Source of the DNA: an uncultured Oscillospiraceae bacterium
GTDB lineage: Bacteria > Bacillota > Clostridia > Oscillospirales > Oscillospiraceae
DNA: 31,686 nt
Direction of reading: 5' to 3'
Assembly (NCBI GenBank): GCA_947628975.1
Contig: CANRBW010000001.1
Location: 1-31,686, forward strand
Shown: piece by piece, positions 14,133 through 21,744 of the stretch
How the letters are laid out: each line of letters opens with the position of its first letter
Position numbering within the stretch: the first letter of the stretch is position 1
Notes under the pieces: generated by a model
The model's database searches: none
Seen by the model: the letters and a program-made list of their open reading frames with translations, nothing else
Told to the model about the DNA's origin: nothing
Translations under genes and position numbers: made by a program

Positions 14133-15962
14133 CTACGGCGCGAGCCCCGCGCCGCGCAGGTCGTCGCGCACGGTGTTGCGCCGCCGCTCCTGAAGGGCCT
14201 CGATGGTGCCCGGCACCGACTCCTTCACAGAGGGGGCGGCGTCCAGGTCCCGCTCGCCCTGTTCCCGGGTAGCCGCCGCGAAGGGCGCGGTGAGCAGGGG
14301 GTTGTCCCGCCCGAACCGCTCCTGGAGGTCCCTGCGGTAGATTGCCTGCTCCCGCTCCCCCATGGGTCGGGCCTGCACGTCGCCGGGGAGGTTGTCGGCC
14401 ATATCCCGCTCCAAGTGGTGGAGCGTTTTCATGTAGGAGTACATCCGCTTCCCGCTGTCCTGGACCGCGTCCTCCCCCTGGCCCATGACGATGGCGTCGC
14501 GGTGGGAGGCGTAGGTCAACAGGGTGGGCAGCACGTTGTTGTAGTATCCAGACAGCCGCTCATACTCCTTGTCCTCCTTGTCCTCCGGGTCGAAGATCTC
14601 CGGCATCTGCTGGATCAGCTGGGCGCAGTCCTGCATCATGTTCATATCCTTGTAGAGGTCTTTGCCCCCCAGGCGGATCACGTCCTCCGGGTGCATCTGG
14701 CTGAGGGAGATGCCGTATTTGTGCTGCACGCTGCGCAGGTGGCTCAGGTAGATCTTCTTCAGCTGGCGCGCGCCCTTGTCGAAGCGCTGGTCCGCCTCTT
14801 CCACCGCCGAGCTGTCCTTAAAATCCAGGTCTTTCCGCTGGCCCGCCAGCAGGTCGTCGTACATCTCGGTGATCTGGTCGTCGTCCATGCCCATCTTCCG
14901 GCCCTCGTTCACGGCCCCGGCCATGGAGCGCAGATAGTTCAGCCCGTTGAACTGCCTGGACTGGGTGATCGCCCGGCGCTTGACGTCGGCGTCCTCCAGG
15001 TCGATCCCATCTTTCCACTGCCGGCCCGAGGCGTTGGACAGATTGGTGTCGATACTGTTGTACTCCTCATCGTTATAGCGCCGGCGGAGGGCGGTGACCA
15101 GGTCCTGGCCCTCTTCGTTGGCGTCGAGTTCCGCCTGCGTCTGGCCGCCCAGTTGGACGAGGTGGAGCATGAGGCTGACGTCGCTTCCCAGGGGGCCCTG
15201 GTCGGGGGCGACCCGCTCAGGGCTGGGCACGGGGGCGGCCGCCCTGCGCGCCTCCGCCTCCTGGCCGTACTGCTCCCGCAGCGCCCGCTTGGCCCGGCTC
15301 CTCTGGATAAAGTGGAACCGGGAGGGCAGCTCGGTGATCAGGTCGGGGCTGGAGATCAGACCCGCCTCGTCGTCCTGGCGCTGCTGGGCGCGGTTGCGCT
15401 CCAGCTGGATCTCCTCCTCGTCGCCCTTTTTGGCCTGCATCACCCCGCAGGTCACCGGGGAGACGCCGGAGCCGGAGATGGGAGTCACCGGTCCGGAGTA
15501 GACCGGCTCCCCCGCCGCGGCCATCTGGCCCTCCCGATCCGCCCTGGCCTCCAGGGCGGGATCGCGCAGCAGGCCCCTGCCGCCCCGCTCGCCCCGCGCC
15601 TGGCTCACCACGTGGGAGAGCTCGTGGCCGATCAGCTCCTGCCCGGCGGCGGAATAGGGGTCCAGCTTGCCCGGGGCGAAGGCCACGCTCTGGCCCATGG
15701 TCACGGCGTCCGCCCCCGCGTCCGCCACCGCCTGGCTCTGGTAAAAGCTCACCTGGGGGAAACCCGTCCCAAACGCCGCCTCCATCTTCTCCCGGACCGC
15801 GCCGGGCAGATCCACCCGGCTGCCCATCTGCTCCCGGCTGGGCTCGGCGGCGCCGCCGGCCAGCTCCGCGATGGAGGGGCCGGGGGCGCCGGTCTGGCCG
15901 CCGTCCCGGAGGGCCGGGGAGGGCTGGGCGGCCCGGCGGCGGTCCATATAGGTCTGCGACAT
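14133..15962 (-). CDS. Orphan DUF4157 (eCIS-core) domain protein with HExxH motif
   Basis: A 609-residue soluble protein. Residues about 50-125 fit the DUF4157/eCIS-core domain: LPGAVREKMEAAFGTGFPQV, then a FAPGKLDPYSAAGQ segment and the GHELSHVVSQ motif, a zinc-protease-like HExxH. The remaining 480 residues are hydrophilic and mostly helical, rich in Gln, Asp and Arg, and I recognise no domain there. In known systems DUF4157 proteins are cargo or toxins of extracellular contractile injection systems, or fused to polymorphic toxins; no sheath, tube, baseplate or AAA gene is present within 14 kb on either side. There is no signal peptide. ATG 15962 follows AGGGGAG, and promoter TTGCAA-N16-TATACT lies upstream. 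It could be an orphan effector or a housekeeping peptidase-like protein. Confidence 0.8.
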   Translation of the reverse strand: MSQTYMDRRRAAQPSPALRDGGQTGAPGPSIAELAGGAAEPSREQMGSRVDLPGAVREKMEAAFGTGFPQVSFYQSQAVADAGADAVTMGQSVAFAPGKLDPYSAAGQELIGHELSHVVSQARGERGGRGLLRDPALEARADREGQMAAAGEPVYSGPVTPISGSGVSPVTCGVMQAKKGDEEEIQLERNRAQQRQDDEAGLISSPDLITELPSRFHFIQRSRAKRALREQYGQEAEARRAAAPVPSPERVAPDQGPLGSDVSLMLHLVQLGGQTQAELDANEEGQDLVTALRRRYNDEEYNSIDTNLSNASGRQWKDGIDLEDADVKRRAITQSRQFNGLNYLRSMAGAVNEGRKMGMDDDQITEMYDDLLAGQRKDLDFKDSSAVEEADQRFDKGARQLKKIYLSHLRSVQHKYGISLSQMHPEDVIRLGGKDLYKDMNMMQDCAQLIQQMPEIFDPEDKEDKEYERLSGYYNNVLPTLLTYASHRDAIVMGQGEDAVQDSGKRMYSYMKTLHHLERDMADNLPGDVQARPMGEREQAIYRRDLQERFGRDNPLLTAPFAAATREQGERDLDAAPSVKESVPGTIEALQERRRNTVRDDLRGAGLAP

Positions 15963-16019
15963 CCCAGCTCCCCTCCCCTTGGCGCGGGGCTACAATGACC
16001 CCGATTTTATCCTAGTCTA

Positions 16020-16047
16020 AGTATACCGCCCCTGGGGGAACTTGCAA
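16020..16047 (-). promoter_or_regulatory. Promoter for the DUF4157 gene
   Basis: Minus strand TTGCAA (16042-16047), a 16-base spacer and TATACT (16020-16025), 58 bases before the start at 15962. Confidence 0.65.
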
Positions 16048-16079
16048 CAGTTCCGGCACAAAAATCCCCAAAATCACGC

Positions 16080-16170
16080 AAACGGTAGGCGGGCGGTACA
16101 CCGCCTGCCCACCGCCTGTTCCGGGGCGGCTCCGGGGCCGGGGGAGGGCTTGCCCCCGGCGGCTTTTTTT
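16080..16170 (+). ncRNA. Candidate plus-strand structured transcript with terminator
   Basis: In the 374-base gap between the DUF4157 and amidohydrolase genes, an imperfect 13-bp hairpin (GGTAGGCGGGCGG with CCGCCTGCCCACC, 16085-16113) is followed by GCCGGGGG/CCCCCGGC (16137-16160) and seven T residues (16164-16170). This looks like an intrinsic terminator on the plus strand, yet no plus-strand gene lies upstream for two kilobases. I see no convincing promoter, so the RNA is only a candidate. Confidence 0.3.
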
Positions 16171-16178
16171 GCTACAAT
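16150..16178 (+). promoter_or_regulatory. Possible promoter for the amidohydrolase-fumarase genes
   Basis: TTGCCC (16150-16155), a 17-base spacer and TACAAT (16173-16178). The -10 is part of GCTACAATGG, repeated in inverted orientation at 16279-16288. A GGGCGCGG/CCGCGCCC hairpin lies in the leader near 16190-16216. Confidence 0.4.
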
Positions 16179-16336
16179 GGCCATAGAAAAGGGCGCGGAC
16201 CCGCGGCCCGCGCCCGAGGGAGGCGAACGCGCCCCCGATGGGAGAATGGAAATGAACGTGGGTCAGCGACCCATGGCCCCATTGTAGCACCCCGCGGGGG
16301 AAAACCCCGTCGAAATCCGCGCCAGGAGGGAAAGGT

Positions 16337-17475
16337 ATGCGCATCATCAACGCCGTGGTCCACCCGGTGGACGCCCCGCCCATCCCCCAGGGCTTCGTGG
16401 CCTGGGAGGGGAGCGGCTGGCCGCCCTGGGCCCCATGGACGCCCTGCCCCAGGGGGACTGGGGGGAGACGCTGGACGCCCAGGGGGGCCACGTCACCCCC
16501 GGCTTTCTCGACGCCCACTGTCACCTGGGCCTCTTCGCCGACGCCCTGGGTCCGGAGGGGGAGGACGGCAACGAGGACGCCGACCCCGTCACCCCCCACC
16601 TGCGGGGGTTGGACGGCCTGGACCCCATGGACCGCTGCTTCGCCGAGGCCCTGGCCGCCGGGGTGACCGCCGTGGTCACCGGGCCGGGGTCCGCCAACCC
16701 CATCGGGGGGCAGATGGTCTGCGTCCGGACCCAGGGCCGGGTGGCGGACCGGATGGTCCTCCAGGCCCCCGCGGCCATGAAGCTGGCCCTGGGGGAGAAC
16801 CCCCGGCGGACCTACCGCCGCCGCCGGGAGAGCCCCGTCACCCGCATGGCCACCGCCGCCCTGATCCGGGGGACGCTGACGCGGGCCGCGGACTACGCCG
16901 ACCGGCTGGCGCGGGGGGAGCGGCCGGAGCCGGACCCCAAGCTGGAGGCCCTGCTCCCGGTCCTGCGCCGGGAGGTCCCGGTCCACATCCACGCCCACCG
17001 GGCCGACGACATCGCCACCGCCCTGCGCCTGGCGGAGGAGTTCGACCTGCGGTGCGTCCTGGTCCACGCCACCGAGGCCCCCCTGATCGCCGACGCCGTG
17101 GCCCAGAGCGGCGCGCCGGTGATCGCCGGGCCGCTGCTCACCGACCGCTCCAAGCCGGAGCTGCGCCACGCCCAGCTGTCCGGCCCCGCCGCCCTGGTCC
17201 GGGCGGGGGTGCGGGTGGCCCTGTGCACCGACCACCCGGAGGTCCCCATCCAATACCTGCCCCTGTGCGCCGCCCTGGCGGTCCGGGGCGGGCTGACCCA
17301 GGAGGAGGCCCTGGCCGCCATCACCCTGGAGCCGGCGCGGATCCTGGGCCTGGACCGGCGGCTGGGCTCCCTGACGCCGGGGAAGGAGGCGGACCTGGTC
17401 CTCACCCCCGGCCCGCCCCTGGACCCCACCGCCGCCCCCAAGGCGGTCATTCTCAGCGGAAGGAGGGTGGTGTGA
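16337..17475 (+). CDS. Imidazolonepropionase-like amidohydrolase, frameshifted near 16410
   Basis: The ATG at 16337 has a strong AGGAGGG seven bases upstream and starts MRIINAVVHPVDAPPIPQGF, the usual N-terminal strand of COG1228-type amidohydrolases. After GCCTGGGAGGGG the frame must shift by one base: adding one G to the run at 16408-16411 gives ...VAWEGERLAALGPMDALPQ and joins the long frame that runs to 17475. That frame has DAHCHLGL (metal-binding HxH), VTPHLRGLDG, VVTGPGSANPIGGQ, PAAMKLALGENP, HIHAHRADD, VLVHATEA and the catalytic Asp in CTDHPEVP, followed by the C-terminal GSLTPGKEADLVL. The enzyme would hydrolyse a cyclic amide or similar C-N bond; the substrate is unknown. Its stop overlaps the next gene's start (TGATG). 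The lesion is a real mutation or a sequencing error. Confidence 0.82.
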
Positions 17476-18317
17476 TGCGGGAGCTTCAGGTATCCCGGCT
17501 CACCGAGCTGGTGGCCCGGCTGTGCGTGGAGGCCAACACCCGTCTGCCCCAGGACCTGTGCCAGGTCATCCGCCAGGCCGGGAGCCGGGAGGAGCGGCCC
17601 CTGGCCAGGGCCATTCTGGGGGACATGGAGGAGAACTTCACCTTCGCCGGGGCGCGGGGTCTGCCCATCTGCCAGGACACGGGGATGGCGGTGGTCTTTC
17701 TCACCGTGGGCCAGGAGGTCCACTTTGTGGGCGGCGGCGTGGAGGAGGCGGTGAACGCCGGGGTGGCCAAGGGCTATGTGGAGGGGCGCCTTCGCTGTTC
17801 TGTGGTGGCGGACCCCCTGCGCCGGCAGAACACCGGGGACAACACCCCCGCCGTCCTCCACCTGCGGCTGGTCCCCGGGGACCGGGTGACGGTCACCGTG
17901 GCCCCCAAGGGCTTCGGCAGCGAGAACATGAGCCGGACGCGGATGTTCACCCCCGCCGCCACCCAGGCGGACGTGGAGGACTTCGTGGTGGAGTGCGTCC
18001 GCCTGGCCGGGTCCAACCCCTGCCCGCCGGTGGTGGTGGGCGTGGGCTTGGGGGGCGACTTCGAGAGCTGCGCCCTGGCCGCCAAGGAGGCCCTGTGCCG
18101 CCCGGTGAGCCTCCGCCACAGCGACCCCTACTACGCCCAGATGGAGCGCCGCCTGCTGGAGCGGCTCAACACCCTGGACATCGGCCCCCAGGGCTTCGGC
18201 GGGGCCACCACCGCCCTGGCGGTGGCCGTGGAGCCCCGGCCCACCCACATCGCCGGCCTGCCCTGCGCGGTGAACATGGGCTGCCACGTCACCCGCCACG
18301 CCTCCGGGGAAATCTGA
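17475..18317 (+). CDS. Class I fumarate hydratase (or related hydro-lyase), alpha subunit
   Basis: A 280-residue protein of the iron-sulfur class I fumarase / L-tartrate dehydratase alpha family. Motifs: LPICQDTGMAVVF with a cluster-ligand Cys near 60, RRQNTGDNTPAVLH, PKGFGSENMSRTRM, CPPVVVGVGLGGDFE and PCAVNMGCHVTRHA at the C terminus with the other Cys ligands. Two-subunit enzymes pair this with a beta subunit of about 180-200 residues that normally follows directly; here there is none, and hpf follows instead. So the partner is encoded elsewhere, or was lost. ATG 17475 overlaps the amidohydrolase stop and has AAGGAGGG upstream, so the two are co-translated. Fumarase versus tartrate dehydratase cannot be settled from the alpha subunit. 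Confidence 0.88.
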   Translation: MRELQVSRLTELVARLCVEANTRLPQDLCQVIRQAGSREERPLARAILGDMEENFTFAGARGLPICQDTGMAVVFLTVGQEVHFVGGGVEEAVNAGVAKGYVEGRLRCSVVADPLRRQNTGDNTPAVLHLRLVPGDRVTVTVAPKGFGSENMSRTRMFTPAATQADVEDFVVECVRLAGSNPCPPVVVGVGLGGDFESCALAAKEALCRPVSLRHSDPYYAQMERRLLERLNTLDIGPQGFGGATTALAVAVEPRPTHIAGLPCAVNMGCHVTRHASGEI

Positions 18318-18338
18318 ACAAAAACTTCCAAAAAAGAC

Positions 18339-18367
18339 GTGACTTTTTTGGTGATGTATGGTATGCT
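18339..18367 (+). promoter_or_regulatory. Possible extended -10 promoter for hpf
   Basis: GTGACT (18339-18344), a 17-base spacer and TATGCT (18362-18367) preceded by TGG, giving an extended -10. It lies 49 bases before the hpf start. Confidence 0.5.
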
Positions 18368-18416
18368 GGTGGCAAGGGAGAGATCCCCCAGGCTATCACA
18401 AAGGAGTTGACGGAGC

Positions 18417-18956
18417 ATGAAGTTCACCTACACCGATAAGAAGGTCGATCTCCCCGCCAGCGTACACGCCTACGCGGAGAAGAAGGTGGGGAAGCTGGAG
18501 CGGTACTTCAAGCAGGACACGGAGGCCGCCCTGGTCTTCAGCGTCCAGAAGGGCCAGAACCAGGTGGAGCTGACCCTCCGCTCCGGCGGCACCATCATCC
18601 GGGTGTCCGAGTCCACCTCCGATATGTTCGCCACCATCGACGCCGCCGTGGCCTCGGTGGAGCGCCAGATCCGCAAGAACAAGGCCCGGCTGGAAAAGCG
18701 CCTGCGCCAGGAGGCGTTCCAGCCCAGCGCCGAGCCCACGTCCTTCGCCCCGGAGGAGGGGGAGGAGGACCTGGAGATCGTCCGCACCAAGCGCTTCCCC
18801 CTGAAGCCCATGACCGCGGAGGAGGCGGTGCTCCAGATGAACCTGCTGGGCCACGCCTTTTTCGCCTTCCGGGACGTGGACCAGGACAGCGCCTTCTCCG
18901 TGGTGTACCGCCGCGCCGACGGGGGCTACGGCCTGATCCAGGACCGGGTGGACTGA
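18417..18956 (+). CDS. hpf: Ribosome hibernation promoting factor, long form
   Basis: A 179-residue long-form HPF. The N-terminal S30AE domain (1-95: MKFTYTDKKVDLPASVHAYAEKK split over the first strands, then SERQIRKNKARLEKR-like basic helix) binds the small-subunit decoding region. An acidic linker (about 98-120) leads to the C-terminal dimerisation domain (about 120-179: IVRTKRFPLKPMTAEEAVLQ, LLGHAFFAFRD, VVYRRADGGYGLIQ) that joins two ribosomes into 100S dimers in stationary phase. AAAGGAG precedes ATG 18417. It is a single gene with its own probable promoter and a strong terminator. Confidence 0.95.
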   Translation: MKFTYTDKKVDLPASVHAYAEKKVGKLERYFKQDTEAALVFSVQKGQNQVELTLRSGGTIIRVSESTSDMFATIDAAVASVERQIRKNKARLEKRLRQEAFQPSAEPTSFAPEEGEEDLEIVRTKRFPLKPMTAEEAVLQMNLLGHAFFAFRDVDQDSAFSVVYRRADGGYGLIQDRVD

Positions 18957-18972
18957 CCCGCACCGCCGCGTG

Positions 18973-18999
18973 ACCGGGGCTTCGGCCCCGGTTTTTTTC
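18973..18999 (+). terminator. Intrinsic terminator after hpf
   Basis: ACCGGGGC, a TTCG loop, GCCCCGGT and seven T residues; a textbook terminator 16 bases after the stop. Confidence 0.92.
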
Positions 19000-19027
19000 G
19001 GTCTGGGGCGGAGGGAAAAGAATTCCT

Positions 19028-19055
19028 TGTAATCCGCGGGGGAATAGGCTATAAT
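19028..19055 (+). promoter_or_regulatory. Promoter for glf and the glycosyltransferase
   Basis: TTGTAA (19028-19033), a 16-base spacer and TATAAT (19050-19055), about 95 bases before the glf start. A hairpin begins almost at the expected first transcribed base (see findings). Confidence 0.72.
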
Positions 19056-19149
19056 GTCAGAGGGCCGGGTCCTGCCCGGCCCTTTTCCGCGAGAAGAACC
19101 GCGGGCTCCGCCCTCCGGCGGCCGCGGGATGGAGTCAGGAGAGACGGGA

Positions 19150-20328
19150 ATGGCACAGTTTGACGCAGTAGTCATCGGCGCGGGCTTCGCCGGGGCGGTG
19201 GTGAGCCGGGTCCTGGCGGACGCGGGCCGACGGGTCGCCCTGCTGGAGCGGCGGGACCATATCGGCGGCAACGCCTACGACCACATCGACGACGCCGGGG
19301 TCCTGGTCCACAAGTACGGCCCCCACATCTTCCACACCGGGGACCGGCGGGTCTACGACTACCTCAGCCGCTTCACCGCCTGGCGGGACTATCAGCACCG
19401 GGTGGTGGCCAACGTCCACGGCCGGCTCATGCCGGTGCCCTTCAACCTCACCAGTCTGGACATCGCCTTCGGCGACCGGGCCCCCGACCTCGCCCGGCGG
19501 CTGACGGCGGCCTACGGCGAGGGGGCGAAGGTCACCATCCTGGACCTGCGCCGGAGCCGGGACCCGGAGCTGGCCCAGCTGGCCGACTACGTCTACGAGA
19601 ACATCTTCAAGACCTACACCGTGAAGCAGTGGGGCCAGGCCCCGGAGGACATCGACCCCGCCACCACCGCCAGGGTGCCGGTCTTCCTCTCCCGGGACGA
19701 CCGGTATTTCCAGGACCCCTGGCAGGGGATGCCCCAGGAGGGCTACACCAGCCTCTTTGAGCGGATGCTGGACCACCCCAACATCACCCTGCGCCTGAAC
19801 ACCGACGCGCTGCGGGTGCTGACCCTGACCCAGGTGGGGACCACCCTGGTGGACGGGGCGGTGTTCAAGGGCCCCATCGTCTACACCGGCGCGGTGGACG
19901 ACCTCTTCGAGCGGCGCTTCGGCCGCCTGCCCTACCGCACCCTGGACTTCGTGTTCGAGACCCACCCGGTGGAGTGGTACCAGACCCACGGCACGGTGAA
20001 CTACACCGTGGACCAGGACTACACCCGCATCACCGAGTTCAAGCACCTCACCGGCCAGGAGCTGGCCAAGAAGACCACCATCGTCAAGGAGTTCTCCAAG
20101 GCGTACACCGGCCAGGACGGGGAGATCCCCTACTACGCCGTCATCACCCCGGACAGCCGCGCCCTGTACGACCGCTACGCCGCCCTGGCGGGGGAGTACG
20201 GCAACCTGCGCCTGCTGGGCCGCCTGGCCGAGTATCAGTACTACAATATGGACGCCATCGTGGGCCGGGCGCTGGACCTGGGCCAGGAGCTGGTCCGGGC
20301 GCTGGACCGGGAGATGGGGAAAGGATGA
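19150..20328 (+). CDS. glf: UDP-galactopyranose mutase
   Basis: A 392-residue flavoenzyme that interconverts UDP-galactopyranose and UDP-galactofuranose, the donor for galactofuranose in surface glycans. Evidence: FAD-binding VIGAGFAGAVVSRVLAD at 8-24, RRDHIGGNAYDH, YGPHIFHTGDRRVYDYL, PVPFNLTSLD, the characteristic YENIFKTYTVKQWGQ with its active-site tyrosines, DDRYFQDPWQGMP, and the C-terminal LRLLGRLAEYQYYNMD flavin contact. Length is normal for bacterial Glf. ATG 19150 has AGGAGAG upstream; the frame extends about 32 codons further without a site. The glycosyltransferase starts seven bases after the stop, so they form an operon for galactofuran-containing cell-surface polysaccharide. Confidence 0.96.
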   Translation: MAQFDAVVIGAGFAGAVVSRVLADAGRRVALLERRDHIGGNAYDHIDDAGVLVHKYGPHIFHTGDRRVYDYLSRFTAWRDYQHRVVANVHGRLMPVPFNLTSLDIAFGDRAPDLARRLTAAYGEGAKVTILDLRRSRDPELAQLADYVYENIFKTYTVKQWGQAPEDIDPATTARVPVFLSRDDRYFQDPWQGMPQEGYTSLFERMLDHPNITLRLNTDALRVLTLTQVGTTLVDGAVFKGPIVYTGAVDDLFERRFGRLPYRTLDFVFETHPVEWYQTHGTVNYTVDQDYTRITEFKHLTGQELAKKTTIVKEFSKAYTGQDGEIPYYAVITPDSRALYDRYAALAGEYGNLRLLGRLAEYQYYNMDAIVGRALDLGQELVRALDREMGKG

Positions 20329-20335
20329 GAGCGAG

Positions 20336-21355
20336 ATGGCAGATAAGCTGATCACCTTCGCGGTGCCCTGCTACAATTCGGCGGAGTATATGGACCACTG
20401 TATCCAGACCCTGCTCACCGGTGGGGAGGACGTGGAGATCATCCTGGTGGACGACGGCTCCACCAAGGACGACACCCCCGCCATCTGCGACCGCTACGCC
20501 CAGGACTACCCCGACGTGGTCCGGGTCATCCACCAGGACAACGGCGGCCACGGCGAGGGGGTCAACCAGGGCGTCCGCCACGCCACGGGGGCCTATTACA
20601 AGGTGGTGGACTCCGACGACTGGCTGGACGAGGCGGCGCTGGCCCAGGTGCTGGACAAGCTCCGGGAGTTCGTGGCCAAGGGCCACCCCCTGGACCTGAT
20701 GATCGCCAACTACGTCTACGAGCACGTGGCGGACCAGACCCAGAAGGTGATGGACTACAAGAACGTCTTCCCCGTGGGCCGGGTCTTCACCTGGAAGGAG
20801 GTGGGCCATTTCGGCGTGAGCCAGTACCTGCTGATGCACTCGGTGATCTACCGCACCCAGCTGCTCCGGGACTGCGGCCTGTCGCTGCCCAAGCACACCT
20901 TCTATGTGGACAACATCTTCGTCTACCAGCCCCTGCCCTTTGTCAAGACCCTCTACTACATGGACGTGGACCTCTACCGCTACTTCATCGGCCGGGCGGA
21001 CCAGTCGGTCCAGCAGGACGTGATGGTGGGCAGGGTGGACCAGCAGGTGCGGGTCACCCGCGCCATTATCGACGCCCACGACCTGGTCGCCCTGAAGGAG
21101 AAGAACCCCCGGCTGGCCAAGTATATGTTCAACTACCTTTCCATGATGATGACCATCTCCTCGGTCTTCCTCATGCTGGACGGCTCGCCGGAGAAGATGC
21201 TGGAGAAGGACGAGTTGTGGGCCTATCTGAAAAAGCGCGCCCCCAAGATCTACCGCAAGGTGAAGTACGCCTCCCTGGCCATGTGCGGCGGCTTCCCCCG
21301 GTGGGTGACGATCACCGGTTACCGTCTGGCCAGGAAGGTTTACAAGTTCAACTGA
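20336..21355 (+). CDS. Family 2 glycosyltransferase
   Basis: A 339-residue GT-A fold glycosyltransferase. The N-terminal TFAVPCYNSAEYMDHCI leads to the nucleotide-binding EIILVDDGSTKDDT (about 35-48), the NGGHGEGVNQGVRHATG acceptor-side segment and VVDSDDWLDE (about 87-96), whose DSDD is the metal-binding DxD equivalent. The rest is helical with no clear membrane segment; the C terminus is basic and aromatic (YRLARKVYKFN) and may associate with the membrane. Pairing with glf suggests that it transfers galactofuranose or another sugar in the same glycan, but donor specificity is inference. An AAAGGATGAG site precedes ATG 20336. Confidence 0.9.
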   Translation: MADKLITFAVPCYNSAEYMDHCIQTLLTGGEDVEIILVDDGSTKDDTPAICDRYAQDYPDVVRVIHQDNGGHGEGVNQGVRHATGAYYKVVDSDDWLDEAALAQVLDKLREFVAKGHPLDLMIANYVYEHVADQTQKVMDYKNVFPVGRVFTWKEVGHFGVSQYLLMHSVIYRTQLLRDCGLSLPKHTFYVDNIFVYQPLPFVKTLYYMDVDLYRYFIGRADQSVQQDVMVGRVDQQVRVTRAIIDAHDLVALKEKNPRLAKYMFNYLSMMMTISSVFLMLDGSPEKMLEKDELWAYLKKRAPKIYRKVKYASLAMCGGFPRWVTITGYRLARKVYKFN

Positions 21356-21359
21356 TCCC

Positions 21360-21388
21360 GCGGGCGGCGCCGGCCGCCCGCTTTTTTT
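21360..21388 (+). terminator. Intrinsic terminator after the glf operon
   Basis: GCGGGCGGC / GCCGCCCGC stem with a four-base loop and seven T residues, five bases after the glycosyltransferase stop. Confidence 0.92.
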
Positions 21389-21398
21389 GCCCGGCGAC

Positions 21399-21433
21399 AA
21401 AAAACCCGGCCCGAAGCAAAGCTCCAGACCGGG
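21399..21433 (-). terminator. Old terminator of the split tRNA-Val gene
   Basis: On the minus strand CCCGGTCTGGAGC pairs with GCTTCGGGCCGGG (three G-T pairs) around TTT, followed by six T residues. It lies directly downstream of the displaced tRNA 3' half at 21435-21480, so it marks the original end of the tRNA-Val transcript before integration. Confidence 0.8.
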
Positions 21434-21434
21434 A

Positions 21435-21480
21435 TTGGTGGACGATACAGGACTTGAACCTGTGACCTCCCGCACGTCAA
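21435..21480 (-). repeat. attL: displaced 3' half of tRNA-Val
   Basis: 46 bases identical to 27576-27621. On the minus strand it reads from the anticodon GAC through the T arm and acceptor strand to CCA. The sequence beyond it (21481 onward) no longer matches a tRNA. Confidence 0.9.
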
Positions 21481-21593
21481 CGGCGTTTTCATATTTTTTG
21501 TAATATTTTTGGCTCTTTATAGTTGTTTCTGCTCCATTCCACTTGCTTTCCAGAACTTTCTGGTGGTGGGCTGTCCGCTGTTTCCCCGCCGCT

Positions 21594-21615
21594 CTGTGGC
21601 AGGTTATGTGGTCAG
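21594..21615 (+). repeat. Direct repeat near the left att (possible integrase arm site)
   Basis: The 22-base sequence starting CTGTGGCAGG and ending TGTGGTCAG matches 27480-27501 at 19 of 22 positions in the same orientation. It lies 114 bases inside attL; the other lies 75 bases inside attR. Confidence 0.5.
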
Positions 21616-21665
21616 AAAAGCCGAGCCCATCCACGGCGCGAGCCACAAACGGGCGTCGGCTTTCT
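21616..21665. terminator. Probable terminator downstream of fic
   Basis: AAAGCCGA-GCCC on the left pairs with GGGC-TCGGCTTT on the right with a one-base bulge, flanked by A/T runs on both sides. It lies about 80 bases downstream of the fic stop on the minus strand. Bases 21481-21744 hold otherwise only this and the arm-like repeat. Confidence 0.5.
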
Positions 21666-21744
21666 CTTTTCGCCCCACCCATCACGCCCTCAGTTGATAC
21701 GCCTTATCAAAGAGACAAACTTCTATCCCCAACGTTCCTGTCTG

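Noticed and set aside
14073..15998. A 641-codon plus-strand frame opposite the DUF4157 gene
   Set aside because: No recognisable domain and no ribosome binding site; the minus-strand frame has the DUF4157 and HExxH motifs.
16177..16287. A 36-codon plus-strand frame from the ATG inside TACAATGG
   Set aside because: Its start codon overlaps the -10 candidate and there is no ribosome binding site.
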